Shown: positions 10,108 through 20,582, numbered from the stretch's first letter. The stretch: 64,000 bases of DNA from Paralithodes platypus (GCA_032716605.1 CM064509.1:38164924-38228923), one strand, 5' to 3'. Notes: generated by a model from the letters alone, not told the origin. Numbers and translations are program-made.

Positions 10108-10313
10108 CATAGACTACAGTAGATCTGGACTGGACACAAAAATTTAACTTTGCAGTAAGAGACCCAACATCGGAGAACGAACCCCTAACTTCGAACCTCG
10201 AAACAGCGAAAATATCACATTTTCGCCGTTTCGAGGTTCGAACTTGGGGGTTCATTTTCCCTTACTGCAAAGTTCCATTTTCGTATAAAGTCCAGATCTA
10301 CTGTAATCTATGC
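10108..10313. mobile_element. palindromic MITE (family M1), 206 bp
   Basis: Nearly complete foldback. It opens CATAGACTACAGTAGATCTGG and closes CCAGATCTACTGTAATCTATG, and its centre is TCACATTTTCGC-GTTTCGAGG. A second copy is at 41606-41810. Confidence 0.85.
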
Positions 10314-10487
10314 TAAAACGTATCGTAGGTAATTCGTATACACCTAAGATGATAGCCAGATGCTTACGTGGGTTGTAGAGATAAATTAAGCCCTTGGAGT
10401 ACCAGCGACGTGTTTTATATTTTATTCTAGCAATATGTAGACGATATTATGCAGCTTAGGAAGGATCTGTGGTAGTTAAAAGGGTTG

Positions 10488-10583
10488 TTGTTGTTGTTCC
10501 CCAAGCTGCCTGGCCGAACAGCCCCAAGGCCCCGAGCAAGGCCAAGGCTATAACCGAGCGCCCTTACAGAACCCTCCCTGCCG
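10488..10583 (-). mobile_element. CAA-tailed retroposon (S1)
   Basis: A - strand copy with tail (TTG)n on +, flanked by the 14-bp duplication AGTTAAAAGGGTTG at 10474-10487 and 10584-10597. Confidence 0.85.
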
Positions 10584-10597
10584 AGTTAAAAGGGTTG

Positions 10598-10648
10598 TTG
10601 TTGTTCCCCAGGCTGTCTGGCCGAACAGCCCCAAGGTCTCGAGCAATG
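10598..10648 (-). mobile_element. short CAA-tailed retroposon (S1), second insertion at the same site
   Basis: About 50 bp of S1 3' end follow immediately after the duplicated AGTTAAAAGGGTTG. Two independent insertions therefore used the same target position. Confidence 0.7.
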
Positions 10649-10759
10649 GTAGATTGAGATGGTTTGAAGTCTTATTATTGCTAGAACTTCCTAAGCTGAA
10701 TAAAATTTTATAATATTTGGCAGAATGTGATGAAAAGGACGTCCCTGGTACTGAATGGG

Positions 10760-10992
10760 TTAACCTTCTCATGTTCTTGACGCAATTTTGAGCCTATTAG
10801 GGATACTTTAAAGCCTTTGTTACCATCAAGGGTATTTAGAAACCTTTAGTTTAGTTACTTCAACCTCTGCAGTTGTCTTCGAGTCTTTGAGGCTGAAAAC
10901 TAATTTTGGAGAGGTAATTATAAGAGTGAGAGAACTCTATTTATTATTGCTAATCTGGCGACCTCTGCGTCATAAAAACGTGAAAGGGTTAA
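10760..10992. mobile_element. TTAA-flanked MITE (piggyBac-like, P2)
   Basis: It starts TTAACCTTCTCATG and ends AACGTGAAAGGGTTAA. Copies are at 30836-31056 and 51872-52106, and a longer relative at 11091-11618. It shares TTAA 10760-10763 with the preceding P1 element. Confidence 0.8.
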
Positions 10993-11090
10993 TAGAATAA
11001 GTGACTTACTGAATAATGTTAGTACTGTACTGTACATGTACAGTTAAAACTAGTAGTTTGCCGACAATCTTGCCTATACAATGTGTAATT

Positions 11091-11618
11091 TTAACCATTT
11101 CACGCACGGGACGCGATTTGTGGCCCTTCTGGGGGCGCTGTACTAGCAACGGTACACAGCCGTCAGTAATAGGCACTTATCAGTACCAGCTACGGAAGAT
11201 CGCCGTCAGTACTATGCGGTCCTTGTAACTGCCCGTATCGAGCGGTACCAGGTACCGTGACTTGTACGCACTGTATTGAGACCTTGGCAACACTTTTCAG
11301 CTTGGATCCAAGCCTGTGGGAGCTAGCTGGGGCAGTATTCCTCCAACTTTTGGGGGTGAGAGGGTATTCTCTCTTGACTTTAAAGCCATTTTTGCCACAA
11401 TGCCTGGTACTGGAGGGTACATTTATAGTAATACCCTCTGGTACAGTAGTGGTTAAAGCCTTTGTGACCATATGGGGTATTTAGAAACCTGCAATTGTCT
11501 TTAAGTGAACTGTGGGCAGAAAACTAATTTTGGAGAGGTAATTATGAGATTTAGAGAACTATTTCTGAATGCTTAATGGCAACCCCCCCCCGAGTCCACA
11601 GGATAGCGAGAGGGTTAA
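11091..11618. mobile_element. long TTAA-flanked MITE (P2 relative), 528 bp
   Basis: It starts TTAACCATTTCACGCACGGG and ends GATAGCGAGAGGGTTAA. The right half matches P2 (AAAACTAATTTTGGAGAGGT). The extra 5' half may be closer to the parent element; it has no transposase frame. Confidence 0.65.
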
Positions 11619-11668
11619 GTTTCAACTGGATCACTTTTCATTGACATCCTCATACATGCCTATGACTA

Positions 11669-11882
11669 TAGTCCGTTCATTCCAGGATGGGCAGAAATCG
11701 TAACCCCTAACCTCTCATAACTCAAAAAGGACTAGAGTAACCGAGCTAACATTTCTACCAAATAGGAAGACTTGGCTAGGGAATATGTGTATAAATTGAC
11801 AGCTCATTTGCTCCAGCCCTTCTTGAGTTACAGAGGTTAGAGGTTACAATTTCTGCCCAATCTAGAATGAACAGACTATAGT
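11669..11882. mobile_element. foldback MITE (family M3), 214 bp
   Basis: It starts TATAGTCCGTTCATTCCAGG and ends CTAGAATGAACAGACTATA. Related copies are at 13723, 40272 and 54234, with divergent ones at 21645, 48497 and 62758. Confidence 0.8.
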
Positions 11883-12184
11883 ACTGTTTATTTCACATCA
11901 TAGAAATGTCAAGTTAATTTCTTTCTTTCTATATTTCACACACATTATGATCAAGGTTTTTGACAAACTATTGATTTTGATTGTACCAAGTACTGTACAT
12001 TGAAATAGAGAAGGTGATCACATGCATGTGGAATTATTTACATTATGAATGTAACTGGTACAATTAGTTTTATACAATTAAGATTCTGGTAAACTAAAAT
12101 TAATCAATATATTCAAAGGTCTCTTTACTGGGTGTTTACTAAGCCTCCTTTTGGGTAGATGCTTAAAAAGTACTGACCACTCAA

Positions 12185-12460
12185 ATTATAATGTAAAACT
12201 TGCAAAATAAACAAACCAAAACTTATACGAACACAGTAAAAAGACAAAACAACTAATCAAAATCGCTATGTGGAAACAACGCTTAAGTAAAATAATAATT
12301 TATAAATAAAAGAACACAATCCACCACATAAGGTGTACATTACTACATGAGCAAGTTAATCTGGTTCCCTAGCAAACTAATCGCACACATAACAACGCAC
12401 TATCGTCAAGGAATTAGTCAATAATTGAATCCAGCACACCAAGTGTCTAAATTAATTTTC
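12185..12460 (+). repeat. dispersed repeat R1 (AATGTAAAACTTGCAAAATA...)
   Basis: It begins TGTAAAACTTGCAAAATAAA and includes CAAAATCGCTATGTGGAAAC, then CACCACATAAGGTGTACATT, ending near GGAATTAGTCAA. At least eight copies or parts occur in the window. Superfamily unknown. Confidence 0.7.
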
Positions 12461-12727
12461 TCTTGATGGAACACAGATTTTCGTCAAGGTTTTCGACGAA
12501 CTGTTGATTTTGCTTATAGGCAGTGGTCCAAATTAGTACGCAAGATAAGCAAAACAAAATATCAACAACAACAACAACAAAATTAGTGGAGTTAGAGTAA
12601 CAAATACCGGTATAGTGTAATATGTACCTTAACTATTATACATTTTGCCACTACCGTAATTTTATTAATCTAAGTCGTATATTTTTATGTGGATAGATTT
12701 TGTTATAGATTTTACATAGTAAGTGGA

Positions 12728-12906
12728 AAACCATGTACATTCGACCAAAAAACAATCTTTACGCTGGTGAGCTGTAAATAATCTAGCGTGAACGGAATTA
12801 ATCGGGTGAAACATACGTCTGTGAGGTATTATCATAAGATTTCGACCCACTTCCAGAATGTTTAGAGCGTTCGTGTAAAGATTGTTTTTTTTGGTCGAGT
12901 GTACAC
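12728..12906. mobile_element. foldback MITE with TACA...TGTA ends
   Basis: It opens TGTACATTCGACCAAAAAAC and closes TTTTTTGGTCGAGTGTACA, with arms of about 35 bp. The next bases (CTTGGTCAAAGAATTATCTGC) resemble an end of the hairpin element at 21132. Confidence 0.65.
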
Positions 12907-13123
12907 TTGGTCAAAGAATTATCTGCACCCTAAATTTGAACTAATATATAACTCAAAGTATGTGTTATAAGTTATGAGGAGACGCGTTGTTTATTATGTG
13001 TCGGAGACGCGTTGTTTATTATGTGTCGGAGACGATCTTCGACATATTGGCTTGTCTACCATACATGAATCCTGTGGTTGAAAGTTTGGCCCAGTAAATT
13101 TACCTTTGGTTTTTGTTCACCAT

Positions 13124-13500
13124 ATGTACGGTTGCGCTAATAAGTCATGTCTCGGCTGTCATTACGTTTGCCTCGCTCTCTGCTGTATTAATGTCTGTCA
13201 GATGTTGAATAGGGTGGATAAGTGTAGGAACATGTTTGTATAATATGTTGAATAGGGTGGGTAAGTGTGGGAACATGTTTGTATATCTCACTCAAAAAGA
13301 AGAAATCATGTGTAAATATTTACACACGTTTGGCTCGTTCTCTGCTGTATTAATGTCTGTCAGATGTTGAATAGGGTGGGTAAGTGTGGGAACATGTTTG
13401 TATATCTCACTCAAATCGAAGAAATCATGTGTAAATATTGCTGATACCAATTACTGATCAAAACATAATTGGTGCCGAGACATGACTTATTAGGCCGACT
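13124..13500. mobile_element. foldback MITE (family M4) with internal duplications
   Basis: Its ends are CGCTAATAAGTCATGTCTCGG and CCGAGACATGACTTATTAGG. The interior carries three copies of GTTGAATAGGGTGG-TAAGTG with their AACATGTTTGTATA. A compact copy in the other orientation is at 56062-56270. Confidence 0.75.
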
Positions 13501-13513
13501 TTACTATGATGGA

Positions 13514-13584
13514 AAATTAGGCCAGGACGCTAGTGAAGTAACATATAAATTAGGCCAGGACGCTAGTGAAGTAACATATAAATT
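13514..13584. repeat. 33-bp tandem duplication
   Basis: TTAGGCCAGGACGCTAGTGA-AGTAACATATAAA occurs twice head to tail. Confidence 0.9.
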
Positions 13585-13722
13585 TGAAATAGATAATATA
13601 TATAAGAAAACACTAAAGTTAATAATTGTGCTATTTGCTTATATATGTTTAATTTTATGAAAGGTTATTGTACCTGGTTGCATATTTAAATTGGCTTTTC
13701 CTGTCCTGTAAGAAAAGTTTTA

Positions 13723-14172
13723 TATTCGGCCATAGACTGATTAGAAATCTTAACGCCTAACCTCTGGTAACTCACAAAGGACTAGAGTAATTGAGCTAAT
13801 AACTTGACTACTTCCTTTAACGTGACGATAGTGCGCTGTTATATGTGCGATTAGTTTGCTTGGGAAACAGATTAACTTGCTCATGTAGTAATGTACACCC
13901 TATGTGGTGGATTGTGTTCTTTTATTTAATAATTTTCATTTTAGTAAGCGTTGTTTCCACATAGCGATTTTGATAATTTAATTTGACTTTATATTGTCCT
14001 TGTCCCAATTTTGGTATGTTTAGTTTGCAAGTTTTACATTTTAATTTCTACCAAATAGGAAGACTTGGCTAGGGAATATGTGTATAAATTGACAGCTCAT
14101 TTGCTCTAGCCCTATTTGAGTGACAGAGATTAGAGGCGACGATTTCCGGCCAACCGAGAATGAACGGACTAT
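13723..14172. mobile_element. M3 MITE interrupted by an R1 insertion
   Basis: The M3 halves 13723-13805 and 14042-14172 are separated inside GAGCTAAT|ATTTCTACC by an R1 copy on the - strand (about 13806-14041). The interruption fixes the R1 ends at roughly AACTTGACTA... and ...AAGTTTTACATTTTAA. Confidence 0.75.
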
Positions 14173-14895
14173 GTAACATGCTCGAAGTAACTGTTCCTAT
14201 TTTATCCATTTGTATCTGTATATTTCATGACCTATGTATTTGTTAATCTCGGTTCTCAGAATCTGATTATTGAACTAGAATGGATACTCTTCTAGACATT
14301 CCCATGTGCAGATCCCAACATGCACGCGATACGCTCGGAACGAAGCAATACCGTAGTCGCACGCCGGCTGTATAATTCAAATCGAAAATGTACCGATGGT
14401 AAAGTGCGTATATAAATTGTAACTTGATACGGCTTGGGTTAAATAAAATTGAACCGTTTTCTTCCATCAGTAGTTACAAGCCCACAAATGCTTGTATCTT
14501 TATGTCTAATATAGATATATACAGGTTAAACTTATAACCTGAAGCTCATTAGATGGCAATTCTAGAGGTGCCATTTTATTAACCCTTAACCCTTTGGCTG
14601 TGGTGGACTTCTATACGGATGCACGAGCCACTGCAGGGGATTTTGTTTGCTATACCTGTAGCTTGAGCGAAACAAAATTTTACTCATTAAAAAATTCAGG
14701 TCAGAATCTCCCTCTTAAAGTCTAGTTGATTCGCATATGTATCCTGTGGCTTCCAGAATGTTGGTGACAATCTGTGAGTTGGGCCGGCGCTATTGGGTCC
14801 GGACCGAGCGTAATAATTTGCCAGCCGGTTTTGTAATTTTTCCACTAGTGATTACTTTGAAATAAACAGTTAGGATGGGAAGTAATGTGTTTGGA
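14173..14895. other. no gene recognised
   Basis: AT-rich sequence. A possible P-type element start, TTAACCCTTTGGCTGTGGTG, lies near 14587 without a matching right end. Nothing else was recognised. Confidence 0.4.
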
Positions 14896-15219
14896 AGACA
14901 TTGTTTAGTTATGGCCTTTCCGTACTCCCACCAAGCATCTGTCGCACCCACAAGCACCCCTTAACATCTCCCCCAGCCCTCTCCCTATCACTCCACATGC
15001 ATCATTACGCTGCTTGCCTTTGTCATAGATATACAGTACTATCATCTATGTCTTGTCTCACCCCTTACCATGAGTCCAGGACATTGATGCGCAGTAGCTC
15101 AGACCGGAAAACTTGCCATGACTCTTGCGCTGCTGACGCAGCAAGCAAACTACCCACAATTTGCCACAAACCAGCGGTTTACACCATTGTCAAGCTAAAT
15201 ATAGTTACGTTATCATTAT

Positions 15220-15375
15220 GTAACTCCCCGTTCTTAACACTATTCATCAATTACATACCCCAATGTACAGTACTTGAATAAACTAATGAAAGCATATGAT
15301 CCTCCCGGGATTCCAACTCGGGACACCACACCCAGAACATAGGGATCTAAACCATTACACCACCAACACAGTTAT
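15220..15375 (-). mobile_element. tRNA-derived SINE (S3)
   Basis: On the - strand it has GGTGTAATGGTTTAGATCCC as a box-A region, then GTTGGAATCCCGGGAGGATC as a box-B region. The tail runs CATATGCTTTCATTAGTTTA and ends in AACGGGGAGTTAC. Copies are at 34005, 46676, 62203 and 62540. Confidence 0.75.
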
Positions 15376-15504
15376 ACTGGGTTGGTTATTGTAATGTCTA
15401 GTATTTGCAGAGATACAGCAGATTTTGGCCAAATATGCCCAGATGGGGGAAATGGCGGGGTGGATTTACTCACCCGGGCCTGAGAGTTAAAGTCACCACC
15501 TTTA

Positions 15505-15724
15505 AAGCCGGTATCACACGAGAGCTTTTATAGTCAACATTCGATAATCAACATTTTTCTGGGAACATTTCTGGAATATTTTGGCCTGGTATCGGGAACT
15601 AGACTGGTAGTAGCTGAATTTAGGCAACCGAAATAATCTAAATGTTTACCTCATAAGCTGCCAGACCAGTGTTAAGGATAAGTGTTGAGGGAAAAAATGC
15701 TTGTGTGATACCGGCTTTATAATC
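15505..15724. mobile_element. TIR MITE (family M5)
   Basis: Its ends are AAAGCCGGTATCACACGAG and TTGTGTGATACCGGCTTT. The middle contains AGCTGCCAGACCAGTGTTAA. Other copies are at 27520, 29585, 36293, 58645 and 59858. Confidence 0.8.
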
Positions 15725-15824
15725 ACTAAAGCTGAACTACCGTCCTTTTGTTACTCTGAGGCGCAGAACACGATTCGCGTGGTTTGTAGCATATTTTATA
15801 CCTTGAAATACCCAAAATACACCT

Positions 15825-15992
15825 TGTATAATTCTCCTACTCAACGAGACAGAGCAACGGGTGAGGGAACGCGAAAGTGGTTCCGGACCCTTGAGAATAG
15901 GAACTTTAAATGTTGTTTCTGTTCGGTTCTGTCTTGTGTTGGCCACCCCAAGCAATGGGGTATGTGCCTGAGGGAACTTACCGACCTATGCC
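15825..15992 (+). mobile_element. LINE 3'-UTR fragment
   Basis: It matches 7635-7775: TCTCCTACTCAACGAGACAG, GGTTCTGTCTTGTGTTGGCC and AAGCAATGGGGTATGTGCCT. Confidence 0.65.
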
Positions 15993-16140
15993 ATGACATG
16001 TTAGCCAGCTGTCATGCTGTTTACTGGACGCTCATCACTGCCAGGTTCTCCTATGAAACTTTTGTTGTTAGATTAGGAGTAAATAAGTTAGCTAAATGTA
16101 CACTTGATGGTAAAATTAACACTTGTAATATATTGTGGCG

Positions 16141-16225
16141 TACAGGTCTCCCTCGATATATGATTGGGTTACGTTCCTGAAAACCTGATCTTAAATCATA
16201 AAATCGTATAGCGAATCCTGGCTTC
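16141..16225. mobile_element. partial pogo-like MITE (family T1)
   Basis: Left end TACAGGTCTCCCTCGATATA, then CGTTCCTGAAAACCTGATCT. The right end is missing. Confidence 0.6.
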
Positions 16226-16464
16226 CTCTAAGCATGAATGATGAATACTTCAGTGTCAAATAATTTTATGGCCATACTGTTTTTTATTGTAGAGTAGTTT
16301 TGTATTTTTCATGGAGATCTAAACCATTTAACATTATCATAAAACTTTCTGATTTTGAGGGTGTAAATTCGACGCCAGCTTAAGGAACGTCAGAGTGTGG
16401 TGTTTGAAGCCTCTATCGGAATAAAGGTGTGAAAGAAGAATTAAGTGACCTTGACTATTGCCAT

Positions 16465-16625
16465 TCATGATAATTATTATGTTCCTTCCAACAACCAACC
16501 ATACTCCTAAAATCGATTAATGAAATTTACAAACACATGTGGCAGTCCGTGGATTCGAACCCAGGATGCTCACACCGAAAATCAACACCTTATGCATCGC
16601 ACCACGAAGACAGTTAAAGGATGGT
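16465..16625 (-). mobile_element. tRNA-derived SINE (S2)
   Basis: On the - strand a box B, GGTTCGAATCC-like, sits in TGGGTTCGAATCCACGGACT, followed by a GCCACATGTGTTTGTAAATT tail. The + strand segment is repeated almost unchanged at 16797-16948. Confidence 0.7.
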
Positions 16626-16796
16626 GGACACTGCCTACGATTTATTATGCAACTTCGAATCCTGCATATCAATCTAAGCATGTACACTCATCCCAACTGC
16701 AACTCATGTAGGCTATGCATATGTGAATGGAAAGATCAATTAATGGGGCCTTAACCACTAGGGAAGTCCTCTCGATAAATTACCCCTGAACCAATA

Positions 16797-16948
16797 TCAA
16801 TTATTATGTTCCTTCCAACAACCAACTATACTCCTAAAATCGATTAATGAAATTTACAAACACATGTGGCAGTCCGTGGATTCGAACCCAGGATGCTCAC
16901 ACCGAAAATCAACACCTTATGCATCGCACCATGAAGACAGTTAAATCA
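16797..16948 (-). mobile_element. tRNA-derived SINE (S2), second copy
   Basis: Nearly identical to 16465-16615 over about 150 bp. The two are in direct orientation 332 bp apart, which suggests a local duplication and not two separate insertions. Confidence 0.7.
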
Positions 16949-17164
16949 GAAATGAGAATATATAGAGAGAGCAGTTGAATGGAAGGGGAAAAACGGGACA
17001 CATTACGGTACCTTTGCGCGACAGGTCAACCAATCTATCACCAAGAAATTCGTTGTGAGTGTTACCTACTATCATGATTAGAGAAAACGGAAATGGAACT
17101 AAAGGTGCTACAGTGTTCTTAAACGATTATTTATCTTCGCAGCGCCGTTAATGGACGAAATAGC

Positions 17165-17486
17165 TTGAAAAAGGATGCTAGCTTCAGAAATGGGAGTGGT
17201 AATCCGTCTAATCTCTATAAACAACGCTCATACCCACAATATTCGTTCGGTATCAGGCACTGCGAAGGGAAATAAATGTTTAAGAATACGAGTCTACAAA
17301 CTCCCACGGCGAGTAAGAGACATGAGGGACGTCTCGTTAGACAACTTCAAGAGAGCCCTCTATGTCGAACTGCAAAAAGTGCCAGACGAGCCCATCCTCG
17401 CAAGGGAGCGAGCTGTCGCTTCAAACAGTCTACTGCACCAAATCACCACCCATAACGAGGGGCGTCGCGCTCCTTGGTGCCGCTAG
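17165..17486 (+). pseudogene. LINE reverse-transcriptase C-terminal fragment (L5)
   Basis: The frame contains LPRRVRDMRDVSLDNFKRAL followed by a VPDEP motif and ASNSLLHQ. This is the usual look of the C-terminal end of arthropod LINE ORF2 proteins (LPxxLRxM...FKxxLD...VPDEP). Only the 3' end of the ORF is present and no RT domain is seen. It ends at TAG 17484-17486. Confidence 0.55.
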
Positions 17487-17712
17487 AAGAGTGGCGAACA
17501 CATCAAAAGGTATCAAAAGGTAAGGTAATACCAAAAGTGAACTACTGTACTGTAGGCCACAGGTAGTAAGTCATTTAGTGCTCAGGTATATGATAATCGA
17601 AGGAAGCTTAATGTGAATTATGTGTACAGTACAGTGAACTTACATCTGAACCGAACTATAAAATAATATGACGATTATGGCAGTAGGTAATAAAGTAATC
17701 AAATAAAATTAG

Positions 17713-17749
17713 TTGTTGTTGTTGTTGTTCCCCAAGCTGCCTGGCCGAA
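17713..17749 (-). mobile_element. very short CAA-tailed retroposon (S1)
   Basis: (TTG)5 followed by CCCCAAGCTGCCTGGCCGAA, with AAGTTAGTTG-like sequence on both sides. Confidence 0.7.
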
Positions 17750-17934
17750 CAAGTTAGTTGAAGTTAGTTGAACAATGAAGTTAGTTGTGATTGTTACCTA
17801 CAATCATGACAACAAAAGAGAGATGGAACTTTCATCTGGACTGAACTATACAATGTAATGACGATACACTCACAAATCCTAGTAAGCACCGTATACATCC
17901 CTTTGAATATGAAGCATTTGGGATATAATATTCT

Positions 17935-18215
17935 TACAGTTTCTTACAGTTTCTTACAGTAGATCCTCTGGAAAAAGGCAAACTATGCCTGTGTATCCAG
18001 CTCAGTACCAGTACTTGCACTGCTGCGGTCGTTCACGGTGTTGGCGGCGGCGGTAGCAGACGCAACATTTTTACTATTCTGTATTTTTGTTTTATAATCA
18101 AACTTCAAATCTTGTCTTCCCCATGCTTTAGCAAGATTACTTTCAAACTCCCTTATTGATTCGGAATCGACTACATACTACATAATATAGCACTGTATTA
18201 TCTCGTGTACCGTAT
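17935..18215 (-). mobile_element. CR1/L2-like LINE 3' end with ORF remnant (L2)
   Basis: On the - strand the frame reads EFESNLAKAWGRQDLKFDY and runs to a stop, followed by CCAGAGGATCTACTGTAAGA and a CTGTAAGAAA tail repeated three times. Such short-unit tails are typical of CR1/L2 LINEs. The inverted counterpart is at 29355-29590. Confidence 0.65.
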
Positions 18216-18234
18216 GTGCCAGAGTACATAGGCC

Positions 18235-18263
18235 TACATACATACATACATACATACATTATC
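18235..18263. repeat. (ACAT)n microsatellite
   Basis: Seven ACAT/CATA units. Confidence 0.85.
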
Positions 18264-18371
18264 TCGTTTGGTTTTGATACAGATTCAAATTAATATATAC
18301 AGTATCTTGGTATGGCTGGTGAGTGAATAGGCAGTAAGTACTGTAGTGAGTATTTACATGATTACTAAAGG

Positions 18372-18595
18372 ACCATGTGAACTTGCCTGCGAACTTGACA
18401 ATAATCTCGATCCCTGACCTCTTCGTAACTCAAAAGGACCTAGAGCAAACTGGCTGTAATTATCCACACCTATTTCTTGGTGGACTCTTCCCAAATGATA
18501 GAAATGTCTGCCCGATTGCTTTCATTCATTATGAGTTAGAAGTTAAGGGGTCGAGATTATTGTCAAGTTCTTTGGCGCTGCCTATACCATTTTAA
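18372..18595. mobile_element. foldback MITE (family M2)
   Basis: The left end is degenerate; the right end is CAAGTTCTTTGGCGCTGCCTA. The interior GGACCTAGAGCAAACTGGCT matches the 4832 copy. Confidence 0.7.
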
Positions 18596-18883
18596 TCTTT
18601 GAACCTTTAAAGTCAAGTTAGGAAGTAACTACTCGGTGGTCTGGTTAAATTTATTTAATTACTACTCTGAAGGAACTGGGATATAATAACGCATGGTGTT
18701 GGGTTCGATGTGGATTTAAATGGTTTCATAGCTACAGTATTATATTCCGTTTCATTTCATCTGACGGTAAATTGAATCCCTTAGCAGCCAATTTCTCGTT
18801 ACTTAATGGAAAAATATGAAACCACTATGTCTCTGCATCATATTAAGACCAATTTTATATAATTAGCGCCATATTTCGGCAAG

Positions 18884-19092
18884 AATGTAGTTACCGGGTG
18901 TACCGCCCGTTTTGTTTACACTACGCGGACGCTCACCATCATGTTCCCGTCTATTTTGACTGCCTTTGGATACAAAAATACATTACCCTAACCAAACAAC
19001 CTAACCTAACATAGTATTCATGTATTCATGTAGGTTAAGTATTTATAGATGATTTATGTTGTATGTCGGTAGTGGTACACCCGGTAACTATA
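18884..19092. mobile_element. divergent hAT-like MITE (family H1)
   Basis: Its ends TGTAGTTACCGGGTGTACC and GGTACACCCGGTAACTA are complementary. The inner GTTCCCGTCTATTTTGAC is shared with the 240-bp copies at 19798 and 31984. Confidence 0.65.
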
Positions 19093-19227
19093 TCCATCCC
19101 CATATTTCACTACAAAATTTTCAAAATTACTAAGAAATCTTGATGGGAACTTTGCAATTTACCTTCAGTTGAAAAGAAGCCGGGTATAATTCTCACGACT
19201 GTCCCTGTAACCTTGTGTGCGGTGTGT

Positions 19228-19445
19228 GGTAAAGGCGCTGTCACACGAACGATTTTTCTGTCAATTTTCCATAAGCAAGTTTTTTCTCGTTATATTTCGG
19301 GATTTTTTTGCACTGGTATCGGTAACTAGACTGAAGGTAGAGTATGTTAGGCGGCTGAATTCTGATGAAGTGTAATTTTTGAAGCTGCCAGACTATAATT
19401 GCCCGTAAAAATTGCTCGAAAAACGGCTCGTGTGAAAGGGAGTGT
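19228..19445. mobile_element. TIR MITE related to M5
   Basis: The ends GCTGTCACACGAACGATTTTT and AAAACGGCTCGTGTGAAAG form the TIR. The inverse-orientation sister is at 33208-33424. Confidence 0.65.
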
Positions 19446-19507
19446 GTTCTGAACCCAGGGTGTCAAACGAAAGGCGAGTCCATTTTTGTTCGGACTTTAT
19501 TATACTA

Positions 19508-19710
19508 TACAGGTCTTCCTCGATTTACGATTGAGTCACGTTTCTGAAAACCCGATCTTAAATTGAAACATCGTATAGCGAACCCTAAAATGAATAGGGT
19601 ACCGGTATATGGGGATGCGTTCTGGGACCAGCCAAAGCCCAAACCCAAACACCCACAAAACCTATTATAATATCGTAAATTGGGGCATCGGATAGTGAGG
19701 GAGATCTGTA
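19508..19710. mobile_element. pogo-like MITE (family T1), 203 bp
   Basis: It begins TACAGGTCTTCCTCGATTTA and ends TAGTGAGGGAGATCTGTA, within TA flanks. Other copies are at 34912, 38873, 46025, 59681 and 61828. Confidence 0.8.
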
Positions 19711-19797
19711 TTCAAAGATAAAATTTTGATTTATAGTTTAAATTATGTCTTTGGAAGTGATAAAATTACCAAAATAATGCTATTCTATGATAATTTT

Positions 19798-20037
19798 GGG
19801 ATGGATGTAGAGTTCGGGCGTACGGTCGTCATTGTTTACATAGGGCGCTCGCCGCGCTCGCACTTACGTTCCCGTCTATTTTGACGCTATATTTTCTGCT
19901 ATTTGCCCCCTGTCATTACTATATGAATACTAGGTTAGGTTAGGTTAAAATAGACGGGAACATCATGGGAAAGGTCCGACGCCACTACGCGTAATGTAAA
20001 CAAAGATGGCGGTACGCCCGCTCACTACATCCTACCC
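19798..20037. mobile_element. hAT-like MITE (family H1), 240 bp
   Basis: Its ends are GGGATGGATGTAGAGTTCGG and GCTCACTACATCCTACCC. It has a perfect 8-bp duplication ATAATTTT at 19790-19797 and 20038-20045. It is almost identical to 31984-32223. Confidence 0.9.
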
Positions 20038-20204
20038 ATAATTTTTGTGTATTCCTTCTCATATTCCTTCAAGTCTGCAAACAGAATTACTCCAGTTTGA
20101 TACCCTGTCTGAATGTTGCCTAAAACGATGACAAGTTGCCTCAAGTTGCTCAACAACGATATTGCATTGCCTTGGTGACTGTAACCTGTGGATTGTTAAT
20201 GCAT

Positions 20205-20582
20205 AATTGACCCCCGGCGAGTTTCAGGTTATAAGGAAGTTGGTGACGTAAACATCGGTATTAAACGGAAATATAATAATAAAGTAGATGTCTAATGGAT
20301 TATTATACTTTTTTCACCAACCAACTTCACCTCTAAACTCAATTAATGAAATCAACAAATACATGTGGCACTCCAAGGACTCGAACCTAGGATACTCACA
20401 TCGAAATTCCGCGCACTTATGCATTACGCTATCAAGACACGTATGGTGAATTTAGTTGTACATTATGTATTTATATATGTAATACGCCCAAATTTTAGCT
20501 GGTAATTCTGCTAAATATCAAAGTAAAAAACTCCAACTTCCTTATAGCCTGAAACTCGCTAATGGTCAATTGCCCACTTGAG
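20205..20582. mobile_element. foldback MITE (family M6) with S2 insertion
   Basis: The ends GCGAGTTTCAGGTTATAAGG and CCTTATAGCCTGAAACTCGC are inverted repeats. An S2 SINE on the - strand (about 20312-20455) sits in the middle. Confidence 0.7.

Larger units (their letters stand above)
10386..10763. mobile_element. TTAA-flanked MITE (piggyBac-like, P1), with nested S1 insertions
   Basis: It starts TTAAGCCCTTGGAGTACC and ends GGTACTGAATGGGTTAA. The same family is at 28890-29137 and 61120-61343. Two S1 retroposons have entered its left half (10488-10583 and 10598-10648). Its right TTAA is shared with the next element. Confidence 0.75.
19452..20118. mobile_element. MITE (family N1) carrying two nested MITEs
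   Basis: Its ends are CAGGGTGTCAAACGAAAGG and TTTGATACCCTG. The uninterrupted relative is at 39113-39316. Inside are a T1 element (19508-19710) and an H1 element (19798-20037). Confidence 0.8.
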
